Assembly (NCBI GenBank): GCA_001931905.2
Contig: MSJI02000756.1
Coordinates: 1 to 64,000, forward strand
DNA length: 64,000 nt
Origin: Cladosporium sp. IMV 00045
Taxonomy: Eukaryota; Ascomycota; Dothideomycetes; Cladosporiales; Cladosporiaceae
Direction of reading: 5' to 3'
A program made the position numbers and the translations under genes. Numbering within the stretch: the stretch's first letter is position 1; each line of letters begins with the position of its first letter. Below the pieces are notes generated by a model. The model searched no databases, was not told the origin of the DNA, and was given only the letters and a program-made list of their open reading frames with translations. Of this stretch, positions 54,710 through 64,000 are shown in pieces.

Positions 54710-56929
54710 CTAGATGTTCTCGACTCGAGACATGTCAACTTCCGAAGGTACCAAACGGAGATCGTTACTACTGAAATTGACGTGACGCAGACGAGCCAGT
54801 TCGGTGAAGTCATTAGGTAGCACTGAGATTTTGTTTTCTCCAGCAGTAAGAGTGATGAGTCCTGGGCAGCCATGAAGAGGCTGGAGCGCAGCTAGATGGT
54901 TATTGGAAACGTTGAGCGTCTGCAAAAGCGGCAGGTCGAATTGCTCGAGGAACGTGAGGGTCGCCAAAGAGTTATTGGCGACATTCAACGAGCGAAGGGT
55001 ACGATGCTCGGCAGCACAACCCAGAGGGAAGAGACTTGCAATGAGAGAGTTGGAGCTGGCGTCCAATTCTTGCAGAGGGACGTGTTGCAGCGCCTCCATG
55101 GGAAGGTCAGTGAGTTGGTTGTTGCTAACATTGAGTACGCGCAGATTTACGAGCTCGCGAAGTGCATCTGGCAGCGCCAACAAGCGGTTAGACTGCAGTT
55201 CAAGGACTTCCAAGTATGGCAGTTCTGTCAGTGAGAGTGGCAAGTGGCCGGTGATGCCGTTATTGCCAAGTCTCAGCTCTTTCAAAGGCTTGATCTGGGA
55301 TATAATATCAAGGGCGCTGCTATCGAGTTTGTTATGCGAGAGATTCAGGGAGGCGAGTCTCTCCAGCCTTCGGAGGCCCATCGGTATAGATCCCAATGCG
55401 TTGCCGTGAAGGTCAAGGATCTCAAGACCGCCGAATTGGTTGCCTTTGCTATCTTCTTCATCATTCAGTTCGTCAAACGACTTATCGGGGAAGACGTCGG
55501 GTTCGATGTTCTCGATCTCGTTGTCCGCAGCGATGAATCTTGTTAGATCGACGACTTCGGCCCAGTTTACTTTGCTTTCTTCCATGGCTGTGGCGTCATA
55601 CATGTTCAGCACTTCAGGTGGGATGGCCTTGAGTCCCATGGCGGCGATGTTCAACTTGCCGTCCATGCGGGCATTATTGACGCGATTGCGCAGTATATGT
55701 TTTTCATCCTTCGGGCCCTGATTGAAAGGATCGGAATGGAAGTCATCGTCGACGGCACCGTCGATTTGTGGAAGTGCGTTGTTCGATGGTCTCTGCGACT
55801 CACTTTCACGTTCTTTACGTGCTGCGGCCTTGGCTGCAGCAATTTGTTCACGCAAAGCTGAAGATGAAGACTTTACGGGAGGAGGAGCAGACGATCCTGG
55901 CTTTGAAGCAGGAGGCACCGTCTCCTTCTTTGCTATAGGAGCGAATGCATCGCCGACCGCAGCGCGGGGCTTCCAAGGCCTTGCCGCGAGTGTCTTGCTG
56001 GCTGGCTTCGATGGTGAAGCTGGATTTGGCAACGGTGGGACTGAGGTTTTGGCACTTTGCAGCTTTGTCGTGAACGATGAGCTCACACTCCTTGATGAGC
56101 TCACGCTTCTTCGACTTCCACCGGGAGTGAAGCCAAAGCCGCCTAGAGAAGTGCGTGATGCCGGTCTTGCACTTGCAGGTACTTTCTTCGCTGAGGGGAT
56201 GGCTGGTTTCACAAACGAGCCGTCGCTGGTCTCAGGCCTACTACTGACGCTGCTAGCGTGACTCATGCTTGATGATGGCCTGGGTGGCGGGCCCATTGGA
56301 CTCTCTGCAGAAAAGAAGCTCGACCTTCGACGGTCTTTTGGAGTTGATGGAACGGATTGCAGACTCTCAATGGTTCGATCTGACAGAGACGGACGTGACG
56401 ACTTCCGAGGTCGGGGGGTCACTTCGTCCTCTTCTTCCAAAAACACAGGCTCGGATTGCTCCTCGGGGGATACATCATCGTCGTGGAAGCCCTGTCGCGA
56501 GGCCGTTCGAAAGCCATCTAAGGATCCAAGTTGATCGTGATTCTCTTCGTCCTCAGTGACAGGTTGACGAGGCTTAGAAGGTTGGGTCGGCCTCCGCAAC
56601 CTTGAAGACGGCCTTGGCGGAGCCGCACGAGGCCTTGAAGGGATCGTCGAAGTGGCGGTTGGTTTCGCTGCACTGGGGATGCCTCTGCGAGGCGTGGGAA
56701 CAGCAGGCGTCCTAGTGCTACTAGCAGACCTTGCTGGAGGCGCGATTGACGACGATCGTTGGGCTGGAGACGGTCTCGCTGAGCTGGACCTGACTTGTGG
56801 TGCAGGCGTCTGTTTTGGGATCGACGACGGAGCCGGCAGCCGAGAGGGCTTCTTGTCCAAGACAGGGAGCCTCGAGCCCAAGCGTGGTATGCCCGTTGGC
56901 TTGATGGCGGTATGTGAAGGAGGCTCCAT
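54710..56929 (-). CDS. Leucine-rich repeat protein with disordered N-terminal half
   Basis: Single exon, 739 residues. Residues 1-400 are Ser/Pro/Arg-rich and disordered-looking (MEPPSHTAIKPTGIPRLGSR, many SxxP sites). The second half has about ten LRRs of the xLxxLxLxxNxLxxLP type (LEILDLHGNALGSIPMGL, LRVLNVSNNQLTDLPMEAL, LQTLNVSNNHLAALQPLHG), followed by a short end (SEVDMSRVENI). It resembles fungal LRRC40/SHOC2-like scaffolds. The end is abrupt for such proteins, so some C-terminal sequence may be lost by a frame change near 54,720. Likely a protein-interaction scaffold. Confidence 0.8.
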   Translation of the reverse strand: MEPPSHTAIKPTGIPRLGSRLPVLDKKPSRLPAPSSIPKQTPAPQVRSSSARPSPAQRSSSIAPPARSASSTRTPAVPTPRRGIPSAAKPTATSTIPSRPRAAPPRPSSRLRRPTQPSKPRQPVTEDEENHDQLGSLDGFRTASRQGFHDDDVSPEEQSEPVFLEEEDEVTPRPRKSSRPSLSDRTIESLQSVPSTPKDRRRSSFFSAESPMGPPPRPSSSMSHASSVSSRPETSDGSFVKPAIPSAKKVPASARPASRTSLGGFGFTPGGSRRSVSSSRSVSSSFTTKLQSAKTSVPPLPNPASPSKPASKTLAARPWKPRAAVGDAFAPIAKKETVPPASKPGSSAPPPVKSSSSALREQIAAAKAAARKERESESQRPSNNALPQIDGAVDDDFHSDPFNQGPKDEKHILRNRVNNARMDGKLNIAAMGLKAIPPEVLNMYDATAMEESKVNWAEVVDLTRFIAADNEIENIEPDVFPDKSFDELNDEEDSKGNQFGGLEILDLHGNALGSIPMGLRRLERLASLNLSHNKLDSSALDIISQIKPLKELRLGNNGITGHLPLSLTELPYLEVLELQSNRLLALPDALRELVNLRVLNVSNNQLTDLPMEALQHVPLQELDASSNSLIASLFPLGCAAEHRTLRSLNVANNSLATLTFLEQFDLPLLQTLNVSNNHLAALQPLHGCPGLITLTAGENKISVLPNDFTELARLRHVNFSSNDLRLVPSEVDMSRVENI

Positions 56930-57522
56930 GTTTTGAGGTGTGTATCTAGTCCCTCTAGCGTGTCTGTGCTAGAGGGAAGGGTCTCTGAAGGGCAAGGATG
57001 CGAGTCGAGTGCTGGGCGTGCAGTTCAATGGGGGTTGGTGCTCTTTGCTACAGCCAGTCAGACCAGGTCACGATTGCCTCTTCCAGTCGACTGCTCTCTC
57101 GTCCCAGCTTGCAACAGCAGCAGCACTCCCTAGTCCCCTAGTCCCCTAGTCTTCCTTCCCCAGGGGTTGCTGTGGTGTCGTCGGGTAGGGCCGGAGCTAA
57201 TGCAAGCACTCAACTCTAACGGGGCGGGCAAACAAACAGCGTGAGAAGCCCATCACCGTGCGCGTCACACTACTCCAACCTCCTCCCACTTCCTCCCACC
57301 ACCCACCGTTAGTCTCCATAACGGCCCCGGCCACCGAGACGAGGGTGCCCACGCTCTATTCTTCACGGCTCCTCGCCACGCGCACCGACTCCCACTCCCA
57401 ACTGCTTTGCGACATCCTGCAGTCATACCATCATCGCTACACCATTTGTCGCGCATTGTCGCCAACCACATCTGCACCTACTCCGCCTTTGCGCCACCAC
57501 GCGCGATATCAACATACATCAA
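56930..57522. other. Divergent promoter region
   Basis: 593 bases between the LRR gene (minus) and the coiled-coil gene (plus), with a duplicated CCCCTAGTC phrase near 57,130-57,150. No gene seen. Confidence 0.45.
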
Positions 57523-59001
57523 ATGACTTCGCCCGACAATGACGTATCGTCCGGTCTCGTACCGCAGACCAAGACCGGCGCTCCGATTACTCCTCAGCCA
57601 TCGCATGCAAGCATACCGCAAGCGACCACAGACGCCGTCGCAAAGGAGCAGGCTGATCGCGTCGACCATGCGACCACAAGCCTGACACCGCCGCCGTCTA
57701 CTCAGGTACCCAACAATGGCCGCGCAAAGTCGCGAACTCCGGCCTCGTCGGATTCCCACATGTCAACGCCTCCGCCGACTATCGATACATCAAGCCAGGA
57801 ATCGACCAGTCGTTCTGTCGCAGGATTCGCGCGCACAATGACCGACGATCAAATTGCTACAGCTTCGACGGAAGAATTGCGCACCAAGGTCGCAGAACTC
57901 CAAGCCGCATACCAAGAAGCCAAAATGTCTGCTGCTCACCACAGACTGCAGTATCAGATGCTGGCGCAAGAAAGTGCTGCTGCCATGGAGCGCATGGCAG
58001 TGGAGGCGCGCATGGCGCAATGCGAAAACGAGGTCATCCACGTCGCGGAACAGGCCAAGATTCACGTTGCGCCTCTCAAGTCCTCTCCGATCCAAGACGA
58101 CACTGTGCCTGTGCAGAAAGACCTCTACCGTCGCATGTGTACCGACATCCAGCGCCTCACAGACACGAACAGCTTGCTGGATGCCGAGCGCCGGCAGCAG
58201 GAGAAAATCATCTTTCGTCAAGACACTGAGATCGCAGGTCTGTCTGACAAAGTCCTCATGATGCGCGAACGCATTATCAAACATCGTGAGGATCAGCACC
58301 GCGCCAGGAGCGCTAGCGTTGGAAGACACTTCGACAGCACCCCAAGGTCGATCTACAGCACTCCTCGCCGCCCGCATGCAGAGAGCCACGGTCAACCCCA
58401 ATCCTTCGCCGCACTCCTGCAAGCCTCCGAGATGGCAAGCCAAGAAGCCGGCGCAGGAAAGCCCAAGAGAGGGCATTCGCGCAACATCAGCCTGCCCGTA
58501 ACGCCCAAACGTTCGCGCAAACAGCCACCCCTCTTCCAAACCCCAACGGGTAATCATCAACCACTCGCAATCCCCTCAACTGCGCCAGCACCGCGCACAA
58601 GCAACCTCCGCACTCCAGACGTCTACACCCAGCACGCCCTGCCCGTGAAACGCACGCAAGGCCCGCCCTCAGACGGCACGGTCTCAGCGTCCGACCACGA
58701 ACAAGACGAGAACGACAGCGAAGCGGAAACAGACATCCTCGAACCGAACGAGATCCCAGAATCGCAAGCTTCTCTGTCCGCTTCTCGTATGCTCCGCGCG
58801 GCGCCCGAACAATTCCGTCCGCAGACGTATGACCAACCAACACCGAATGCGCGACGTGACGCAAGCAACCTGCGGCAAGGAAGGCTGTTTGGCTCAGTCA
58901 GGAAAGCCAACGTGATGCGAGCAGGTGAAGACGAGCCTCCTGCTAAGCGCGCTAGAGTGGGAGAGGCTATTGGGTTGGGCATCAAGGGCGTGCCGCATTG
59001 A
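57523..59001 (+). CDS. Nuclear-type coiled-coil protein of unknown function
   Basis: Single exon, 492 residues. The N-terminus (1-105) is Ser/Thr/Pro-rich. A coiled coil occupies about 110-270 (EELRTKVAELQAAYQEAKMS, then RRMCTDIQRLTDTNSLLDAE). The C-terminal half is basic and phosphosite-rich, with several SP/TP sites (STPRSIYSTPRRP, SLPVTPKRSRKQ), and ends with PPAKRARVG, a nuclear-localisation-like sequence, and GLGIKGVPH. I recognise no family domain. Composition suggests a nuclear, cell-cycle-phosphorylated protein. Confidence 0.7.
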   Translation: MTSPDNDVSSGLVPQTKTGAPITPQPSHASIPQATTDAVAKEQADRVDHATTSLTPPPSTQVPNNGRAKSRTPASSDSHMSTPPPTIDTSSQESTSRSVAGFARTMTDDQIATASTEELRTKVAELQAAYQEAKMSAAHHRLQYQMLAQESAAAMERMAVEARMAQCENEVIHVAEQAKIHVAPLKSSPIQDDTVPVQKDLYRRMCTDIQRLTDTNSLLDAERRQQEKIIFRQDTEIAGLSDKVLMMRERIIKHREDQHRARSASVGRHFDSTPRSIYSTPRRPHAESHGQPQSFAALLQASEMASQEAGAGKPKRGHSRNISLPVTPKRSRKQPPLFQTPTGNHQPLAIPSTAPAPRTSNLRTPDVYTQHALPVKRTQGPPSDGTVSASDHEQDENDSEAETDILEPNEIPESQASLSASRMLRAAPEQFRPQTYDQPTPNARRDASNLRQGRLFGSVRKANVMRAGEDEPPAKRARVGEAIGLGIKGVPH

Positions 59002-59395
59002 TGAGTCGATTGTTTTTGGAGTAGAGCTTTTGTCACGAATTTTGTTTTTTGATTGGTGGGTTTTGTTGGAAGACTCTTTAGATACTCTCGCATGCCTTTG
59101 CGACACGATTGTTATGACCCGTATGTAGAATGAATAGCCATGGTAGGAAATAATCACATCACTTCCAAATCAGTATAAGCCTTTTCTGGCTTTTTATTTC
59201 CTCAAATACGTTTTCATGAGCTCCCCATCCAGTCGATTCCCAACGACTTCACGCCATCGCCTTAAGCATCCTTGCTCAAACACGCCGCAATGCCACTCTC
59301 GCCCCTGACCTCAGCCAAACCTCACCCTACCTAACAGCCATCAACACCCCAATGCAACAGACCCACAAGAACCCTCACCATCATCTCCCACAAAC
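59002..59395. other. Convergent intergenic region
   Basis: 394 bases between the 3' ends of the coiled-coil gene (plus) and the GH43 gene (minus). Nothing recognised. Confidence 0.45.
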
Positions 59396-60415
59396 TCAAC
59401 CAACAACCACCGGCCACCCATCCACAAAGTCCAAACGATTCCACCCAAAAAAGGACCTCTCATACTCAAACCCCACACTCGGCTTAACATAATGATAATA
59501 CAACACCACCTCCCCCAATCCCTTATCATAGAAAACCCCCTGCCCGCCCGGTGCGTAAACATCCCCATGGCTGGCGTACAAAACCTCGCCCCCGTTCTCA
59601 GTCATACAGTCCCTGCCCTGCCTATCTACAAACCCACCAGTTGGCGAAGTGGAGCGACACACGCTGATGCGATACTCCTCGCCCGGCGGCGCGAGCTCAT
59701 CGGGAGAATTGCAGCACGCCCCGCCGCTGAAGAAGAGGTAGTAGAACGGCTTTCCGTCCGTGGGCCACCAGAACTGGTACGCGCCTTCCATGTTCATGTT
59801 GGTGGTGTTGCGTTCGAGGTGGGATGCTTCAGCGCCAGGGAGGACGCGGAGGGGCGGGTCGGCCATGGGGAGTTGGAAGATGTTTTGGTGGAAGGAGCCG
59901 AAGGCCATGAGGAAGGGGGAATCGGCGGAGGCGCGGAAGAGGTTGGGGTCGATTCTGTTCCAGCGGATGGAGGGTGGGATGCCGATGGAGCCGTGGTCGG
60001 TCCAGGAGTTGGGCTCGAGGGAGGGGGAGGTGGCGACGCCGATGTCTGAGAGGTTTTTGGCCCCGAAGTCCGAGACGCTATAGTAGAGGTAGTAGGTGGA
60101 GTCGACTTTGGTGATGTCGGGCGCCCAGAGGTCATCGTTGTTGGGGAGGTCGATGAGAGATTTGCCTTGGATCACGGAGCCCTGATGGGTCCAGGGGCCG
60201 GACATGGAGGGGGCGGTGGCGATGTTGATGAGGTCGTTGGTCGTGAAGAGGAAGTAGGTGCCGTCGGAGCGGCGGATTATGCTGGGGTCGTGGACGTGGC
60301 CTTGGATGGCATCTCCGGTGATGGGTTCTGGTGCTGGGAATGCACGCTTGAAGATTGGAGATGCTGTGATTAGGGTCGAGTATAGCAAGGTTTTGGTCAG
60401 GAGTATGAACGCCAT
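59396..60415 (-). CDS. Secreted glycoside hydrolase family 43 (arabinanase-type)
   Basis: Single exon. The start at 60,415 gives 339 residues with a proper signal peptide (MAFILLTKTLLYSTLITASP); an in-frame ATG at 60,505 adds 30 polar residues and would spoil it. GH43 five-bladed propeller motifs: HDPSIIRRSDGTYFLF (general base Asp), DDLWAPDITKVDSTYYLYYS (pKa-tuning Asp), NMNMEGAYQFWW (general acid Glu). The end, GFEYERSFFGWNRLDF, resembles endo-1,5-alpha-L-arabinanases. It would cut arabinan in plant pectin. Exact substrate is inferred. Confidence 0.88.
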   Translation of the reverse strand: MAFILLTKTLLYSTLITASPIFKRAFPAPEPITGDAIQGHVHDPSIIRRSDGTYFLFTTNDLINIATAPSMSGPWTHQGSVIQGKSLIDLPNNDDLWAPDITKVDSTYYLYYSVSDFGAKNLSDIGVATSPSLEPNSWTDHGSIGIPPSIRWNRIDPNLFRASADSPFLMAFGSFHQNIFQLPMADPPLRVLPGAEASHLERNTTNMNMEGAYQFWWPTDGKPFYYLFFSGGACCNSPDELAPPGEEYRISVCRSTSPTGGFVDRQGRDCMTENGGEVLYASHGDVYAPGGQGVFYDKGLGEVVLYYHYVKPSVGFEYERSFFGWNRLDFVDGWPVVVG

Positions 60416-61035
60416 GGCGCGTAGGACGTTGTCCTTCGCTTTCTCGGGTTGCTGTTGTCTTAGGCACTTGAGAAGGACCAGAGTTTGGGAAGGGAGGGAG
60501 ATCATCTTTTTATACTACCTTGTGATTGTTTACCGTCGACCAGGGCCAAGGGCCGATCACAAGCGCTCGTCCCTATTGGAAGAGTCATTGTCGTGATCGA
60601 CCGTGAAAAGGCGCGTGCCATTTGAAGCGTATGCCGCCTTCACTATGCTAAAGGAAGATCATCGCTCCTTGGCGAGGAAATCGTCGGTCTACAGCTTGAT
60701 GAGCCGCTGAGATCATACCGCATTTGGCCGTGCCGTAGGAGGGAAGTCAATGCAAGAATTGACTCGACCGGAAGTAGGCTGTGATCGAGATGATGTTCTG
60801 CAACACTGCTTATCTGGGCAAGCGCTTTCATCCTGCAAATAAGCCTCCGAAGTACTTCGTACCTACATGAACCTACCCGGGTCGGCAGATCCTACCTCCG
60901 CAGAGCCGCAATTGGTTGTTGGAGAAACTCGACTCTTCTCAGATACACTCGAAGAGTATCGTGTCTCTTGGGCCAGAGTGATGTAGTCAGCATGGCCATA
61001 TGTACCGATATCAAAATGGCAGATGGGAATGCCAG

Positions 61036-61064
61036 CTCGAGTCTCGAGTCTCGAGTCTCGAGTC
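61036..61064 (+). repeat. CTCGAGT microrepeat
   Basis: About four tandem copies of CTCGAGT. Confidence 0.85.
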
Positions 61065-61320
61065 GAAGAGCGCCGAGATGCTTTCAAGTCAGCTGGTCAT
61101 CCAGCTCCCGTAAGTGACGTCGAAAGAAGAAAATGTGATCCACTAGTGCTCTAGATGCATATCCTACAGAAAACATCTTGGGTCATTCGGAGCATCAAAG
61201 TACTGTTGTCACGGATCGAATCACAATCCAGAAATTGCCGAAATGCCCCAGATCATCGCCCACGTGAAGCCGGGAGTAAAAAGTCATGTGTCGGTGTGTT
61301 CTCGAGCACCCTTCGGTAGC

Positions 61321-61350
61321 AACTAGGAAGGGCGCAACTAGGAAGGGCGC
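61321..61350 (+). repeat. 15-base direct duplication
   Basis: AACTAGGAAGGGCGC occurs twice without a gap. Confidence 0.85.
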
Positions 61351-61972
61351 AATTCGCATGCGGCTGGCATGAATGGTACGCACCGCATATGATTCATAAG
61401 TCTCTGCAAGCGAAAAATCAAGATCAGACTTTCCCATTTGCCCGTGATTAAACTGCTAGTCGACTATCTTTTTAACCCGTATCATGAAGTTCAAGCTGCA
61501 AGATTTCATGTGAGACCCTTCTCGATAGAACAGTGAGACAAGAGAACTTCCTGTGAGTACAATATGGAATGAGGTAGCAGTGAATATGTGAGGAATTTCA
61601 GGGATCAAGCAAGCATACTGTATAGCCGTCGATATGCTACACATATTTGTGCTATGTGCTCAGTAAACAATCTGATTGTTCGATGAAGAGGTGATGTCGA
61701 GGTCAGCGCCAAAGCATACCGAGAATCGGCAAACCTGCACTTGCTTTGACATCCCACACTTTCACATGTCATTCCTCAGGGCAAGCAGCGATCGTCCTTA
61801 GTAAACAACGATCAGTTTCACGACGTACAACGATCCAAAGATAATCTGTCAATCCTAAGGCCTCTATACCCTTCTCTGTCACTACGCGTCCGACAACAGA
61901 CCATCCGCACAAAATTTACACCCTAGCAATTCACCAACATTCTCACCTCCAGACCCAACGACGAACATCGAA

Positions 61973-63571
61973 ATGAAAACGGACAATTACCTCACGCTCT
62001 GCCTTGAGCAAGCAACGAAATCTCCACTTCACTACCGCCATGGATGTATCATCGTTCGTGGTGGTAAGGTCATTGGCCAAGGCTACAACGACTACCGCCC
62101 GGGGTACAATGGCGGCGCTCTCAAGCATGGCCGCGTCGCAAACAGCGCGCTCGACGGTCCTGCCTTGGCCGACATGAAGATGAGGCTCAAGCAGTGCAAG
62201 GGAAAGCAGGACAAGCAGGAGCAGCAGATGGAGGTCGAGGAGTTCATGGCCTTTGAGAAAATGGGCGGCGGCGGCGGTGCCCACGCGAACACTCCTCTCT
62301 CCATGCACTCAGAGATGATGGCTATCCACTCCGCACTGTCCACCTCTTCCAACATGGCTTGCAGCACCTTCTCCCGCGAGAAGCCGTGCTTTAAACTACC
62401 GCGTGGAGACAAGAAGAAAGAACGACTACGACGGGACGTGCTCAAGACGTACGTCGAGCGCATCTGCGAGGCCACCGGCGCCACCACCATCTCCGGTGGC
62501 AAGGCCCAGGTTCAAGAGTGCCGTTTTGAAAGTTCCACATCTCAACGCCGTGGAGCTGAACAATCTGGATCTGACCAAGCGGCTGCCGGAAGGCGAGGAC
62601 AAGGCCTTTCAGGCCGAGAAGAGTATTGGGAAACACCTGAATCAGAACGAGAAGAAAGGGAAACATCAACAGTACGAGTATCACAGTCAACATCACAACA
62701 ACGCTCGTTCCGGGAGACGGACACCGCGCGGGTCTTCATACCCACAGCGACAACAGCGCTCTGCGTCTGAATCTAGAGCGGATGGACCACGTACCATACG
62801 AGGATACGATTACCGAACGACTGATGATGTAACGAATAATGCCGATTCTAAAAGTGTTTCTCCGGACCGAGTAAAGTCCAAGAAAGGTGGCAAGAAGGTA
62901 GGTTATCATCATGAAATGAATGCAAGGAAGCAAGGCTAACGGCAATACAGGCCAAGAAATCAAAGGACCCCGACCAGGAGCAGCTGGAGCGCATACTACT
63001 CCCACAAGGCGAGACAGGCAAATCACGCACCGAGGTGAACGACCGCAAAAAGCATCCCCGTCTCGTAGGTGCCGATCTCTACGTGACCCGGCTGGGTTGG
63101 AACAAAAGCGCAAGCACCGTTTCACAGCGCACTCGAGCCGAGACACCACGCAAGACCCCAGAGCAAGTGAAGGATACAGTCTCCGAGGATTCCAACTCTG
63201 AGCCCCCGTCTCTGTCCTCATCTACAACCAGCATAAGCACTCTAGGCTCCACCGGCTCCCTCCACGACGAGCTCCGCAGCCCCTCCCCGCCCTCTCGCCC
63301 ACCCGTCGCGGCAAGCTCAGCCATCCCTCGCAAAGCAATCCACGCCTCGCGGCCTTGCTATCGCTGCATTTCTTACATGCACGCCGTGGGAATCAAGCGG
63401 GTGTTTTGGACCAACGATGCTGGCCAATGGGAGGGAGGGAAAGTGGCGAAATTTATCGACGCTTTAGATGGGGACGGGGATGAGGGCGGGTGTGGTGGTG
63501 GACCGATGGGGAATGGAGTGTTTGTCACGAAGCATGAGGTTTTGATGATGAAGAGGCTGATGGGAGGGTGA
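61973..63571 (+). CDS. Cytidine deaminase-fold protein with a large insertion
   Basis: Exons 61,973-62,448, 62,510-62,897 and 62,951-63,571 give 494 residues. The first intron (GTACGT..CCAG, 61 bases) is placed because it exactly restores the frame of exon 2. The N-terminal part is deaminase-like: HYRHGCIIVRGGKVIGQGYN, then the zinc motif MHSEMMAIHSAL with His near 112 and Glu near 114. The second zinc motif, PCYRC (Cys near 424 and 427), comes only about 310 residues later, followed by KRVFWTNDAGQWEGGK. In usual dCMP/CDA-fold enzymes the two motifs lie 25-60 residues apart. The insertion is polar, Lys/Ser/Arg-rich and probably disordered. Substrate unknown: nucleotide, free base or RNA. Similar proteins occur in other ascomycetes. 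Confidence 0.8.
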
Positions 63572-63697
63572 TGTGTTATATGCTGGGTTTAATATGCTCT
63601 GTACTAATTTCTTCTCTAACAACGCGGGTGGTTGATTTGATGTCCCTAGCGCAAAGCTGTTTGAATGAACTCCGTTGCTGGTTTTCAGACGCGATGA

Positions 63698-64000
63698 TCA
63701 CCCAACAAACGTCGCTGCCATGACCTTCTCCTTGCTGAAGTTCGTCATACGATATTTGGAGATCCAGTCGTCGCGGTTGACTACAGAGCAAACGGCAATT
63801 AGCCTCTTGCGTCTTGGAAGTGACAAGCAAATCAAAGATGAGGGGAAAAGCTTACTGTAGCCGCCGCACATGCGTCTCTTGCCAGTGAAAGCGGATCTGC
63901 CGTGTAGAACACGCCAGTTGTCGAAGACTGATGGAAGGCGTTAGCCATTAGCTATGTTTCGGAGCACGATATGGAGGCTTGGGCCACTTACTTAGCATCT
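63698..64000 (-). CDS. Trimethyllysine dioxygenase-like protein, 3' part
   Basis: Partial gene running off the right edge. Exons 63,992-64,000 (edge), 63,856-63,927 and 63,698-63,780 read MLIFDNWRVLHGRSAFTG, KRRMCGGYINRDDWISKYRM and end at VMAATFVG. This matches the C-terminus of the Fe(II)/2-oxoglutarate oxygenases that hydroxylate trimethyllysine or gamma-butyrobetaine in carnitine synthesis. It includes the distal iron-binding His (VLHGR) and the 2-oxoglutarate Arg (KRR). Both introns (75 and 64 bases) have GT..AG ends. The choice between TMLH and BBOX is open. Confidence 0.82.

Larger units (their letters stand above)
60506..61972. other. Divergent intergenic region with two micro-repeats
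   Basis: 1.5 kb between the GH43 and deaminase-fold genes. It contains a 7-base repeat (CTCGAGT, about four units, 61,036-61,064) and a 15-base direct duplication (AACTAGGAAGGGCGC, 61,321-61,350). No gene supported. Confidence 0.5.

Overview
The window is nuclear DNA from a filamentous ascomycete or black yeast. Genes carry short spliceosomal introns (about 50-125 bases, GT..AG), sit on both strands without operons, and encode typical Pezizomycotina proteins (FAS beta subunit, CFEM protein, GH27 and GH43 glycosidases, BTB proteins). The protein set fits a Dothideomycete. A block present in two diverged, silently different versions suggests a heterozygous, diploid or hybrid genome; Hortaea werneckii is one species known to be like this, but that name is only an inference.

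Layout. 0.5-6.9 kb: complete fatty acid synthase beta subunit gene. 6.1-14.7 kb: a 4.3-kb segment occurs twice head to tail, joined by 20 N; each version holds the 3' end of fas1, about 2.8 kb of intergenic DNA and a CFEM/GPI-anchored protein gene. 14.9-19 kb: GCIP-domain gene, ARP6 and an armadillo (SmgGDS-like) gene. 19.2-27.5 kb: DPM3, glucosidase II beta subunit, an MFS sugar transporter, a frame-disrupted secreted amidase and RPL22. 28-34.4 kb: a membrane-anchored pepsin-fold protein with an altered active site, mitochondrial ribosomal protein bL9 and a membrane-anchored ubiquitin protease. 34.8-37.8 kb: accessory tract with an 88-base tandem array, one copy of a dispersed repeat and two orphan-like genes. 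38-46.3 kb: OXLD1-like protein, GH27 alpha-galactosidase, a small secreted Cys protein, a golgin-like coiled-coil protein and a multi-pass membrane protein. 47.3 kb: intron-bearing tRNA-Leu(UAA). 48.9-54.7 kb: a secreted repeat protein with Kex2-like sites, three BTB/POZ genes, a second tandem array and the second dispersed-repeat copy. 54.7-64 kb: LRR protein, nuclear coiled-coil protein, GH43 glycosidase, a deaminase-fold protein with a large insertion and the 3' end of a trimethyllysine dioxygenase-like gene.

There is no single pathway cluster. Shared themes are ER glycoprotein biogenesis (DPM3, glucosidase II beta), secreted plant-polymer enzymes (GH27, GH43) and an accessory island (34-54 kb) rich in repeats, BTB paralogues and lineage-specific secreted proteins. 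The most novel-looking item is the Kex2-type repeat precursor at 48,963-50,081. The most consequential structural point is that the 6-14.7 kb duplication is probably two homologous haplotypes or homeologues joined in tandem by the assembly. Several genes carry single-base frame breaks, which may be real decay or sequence error.
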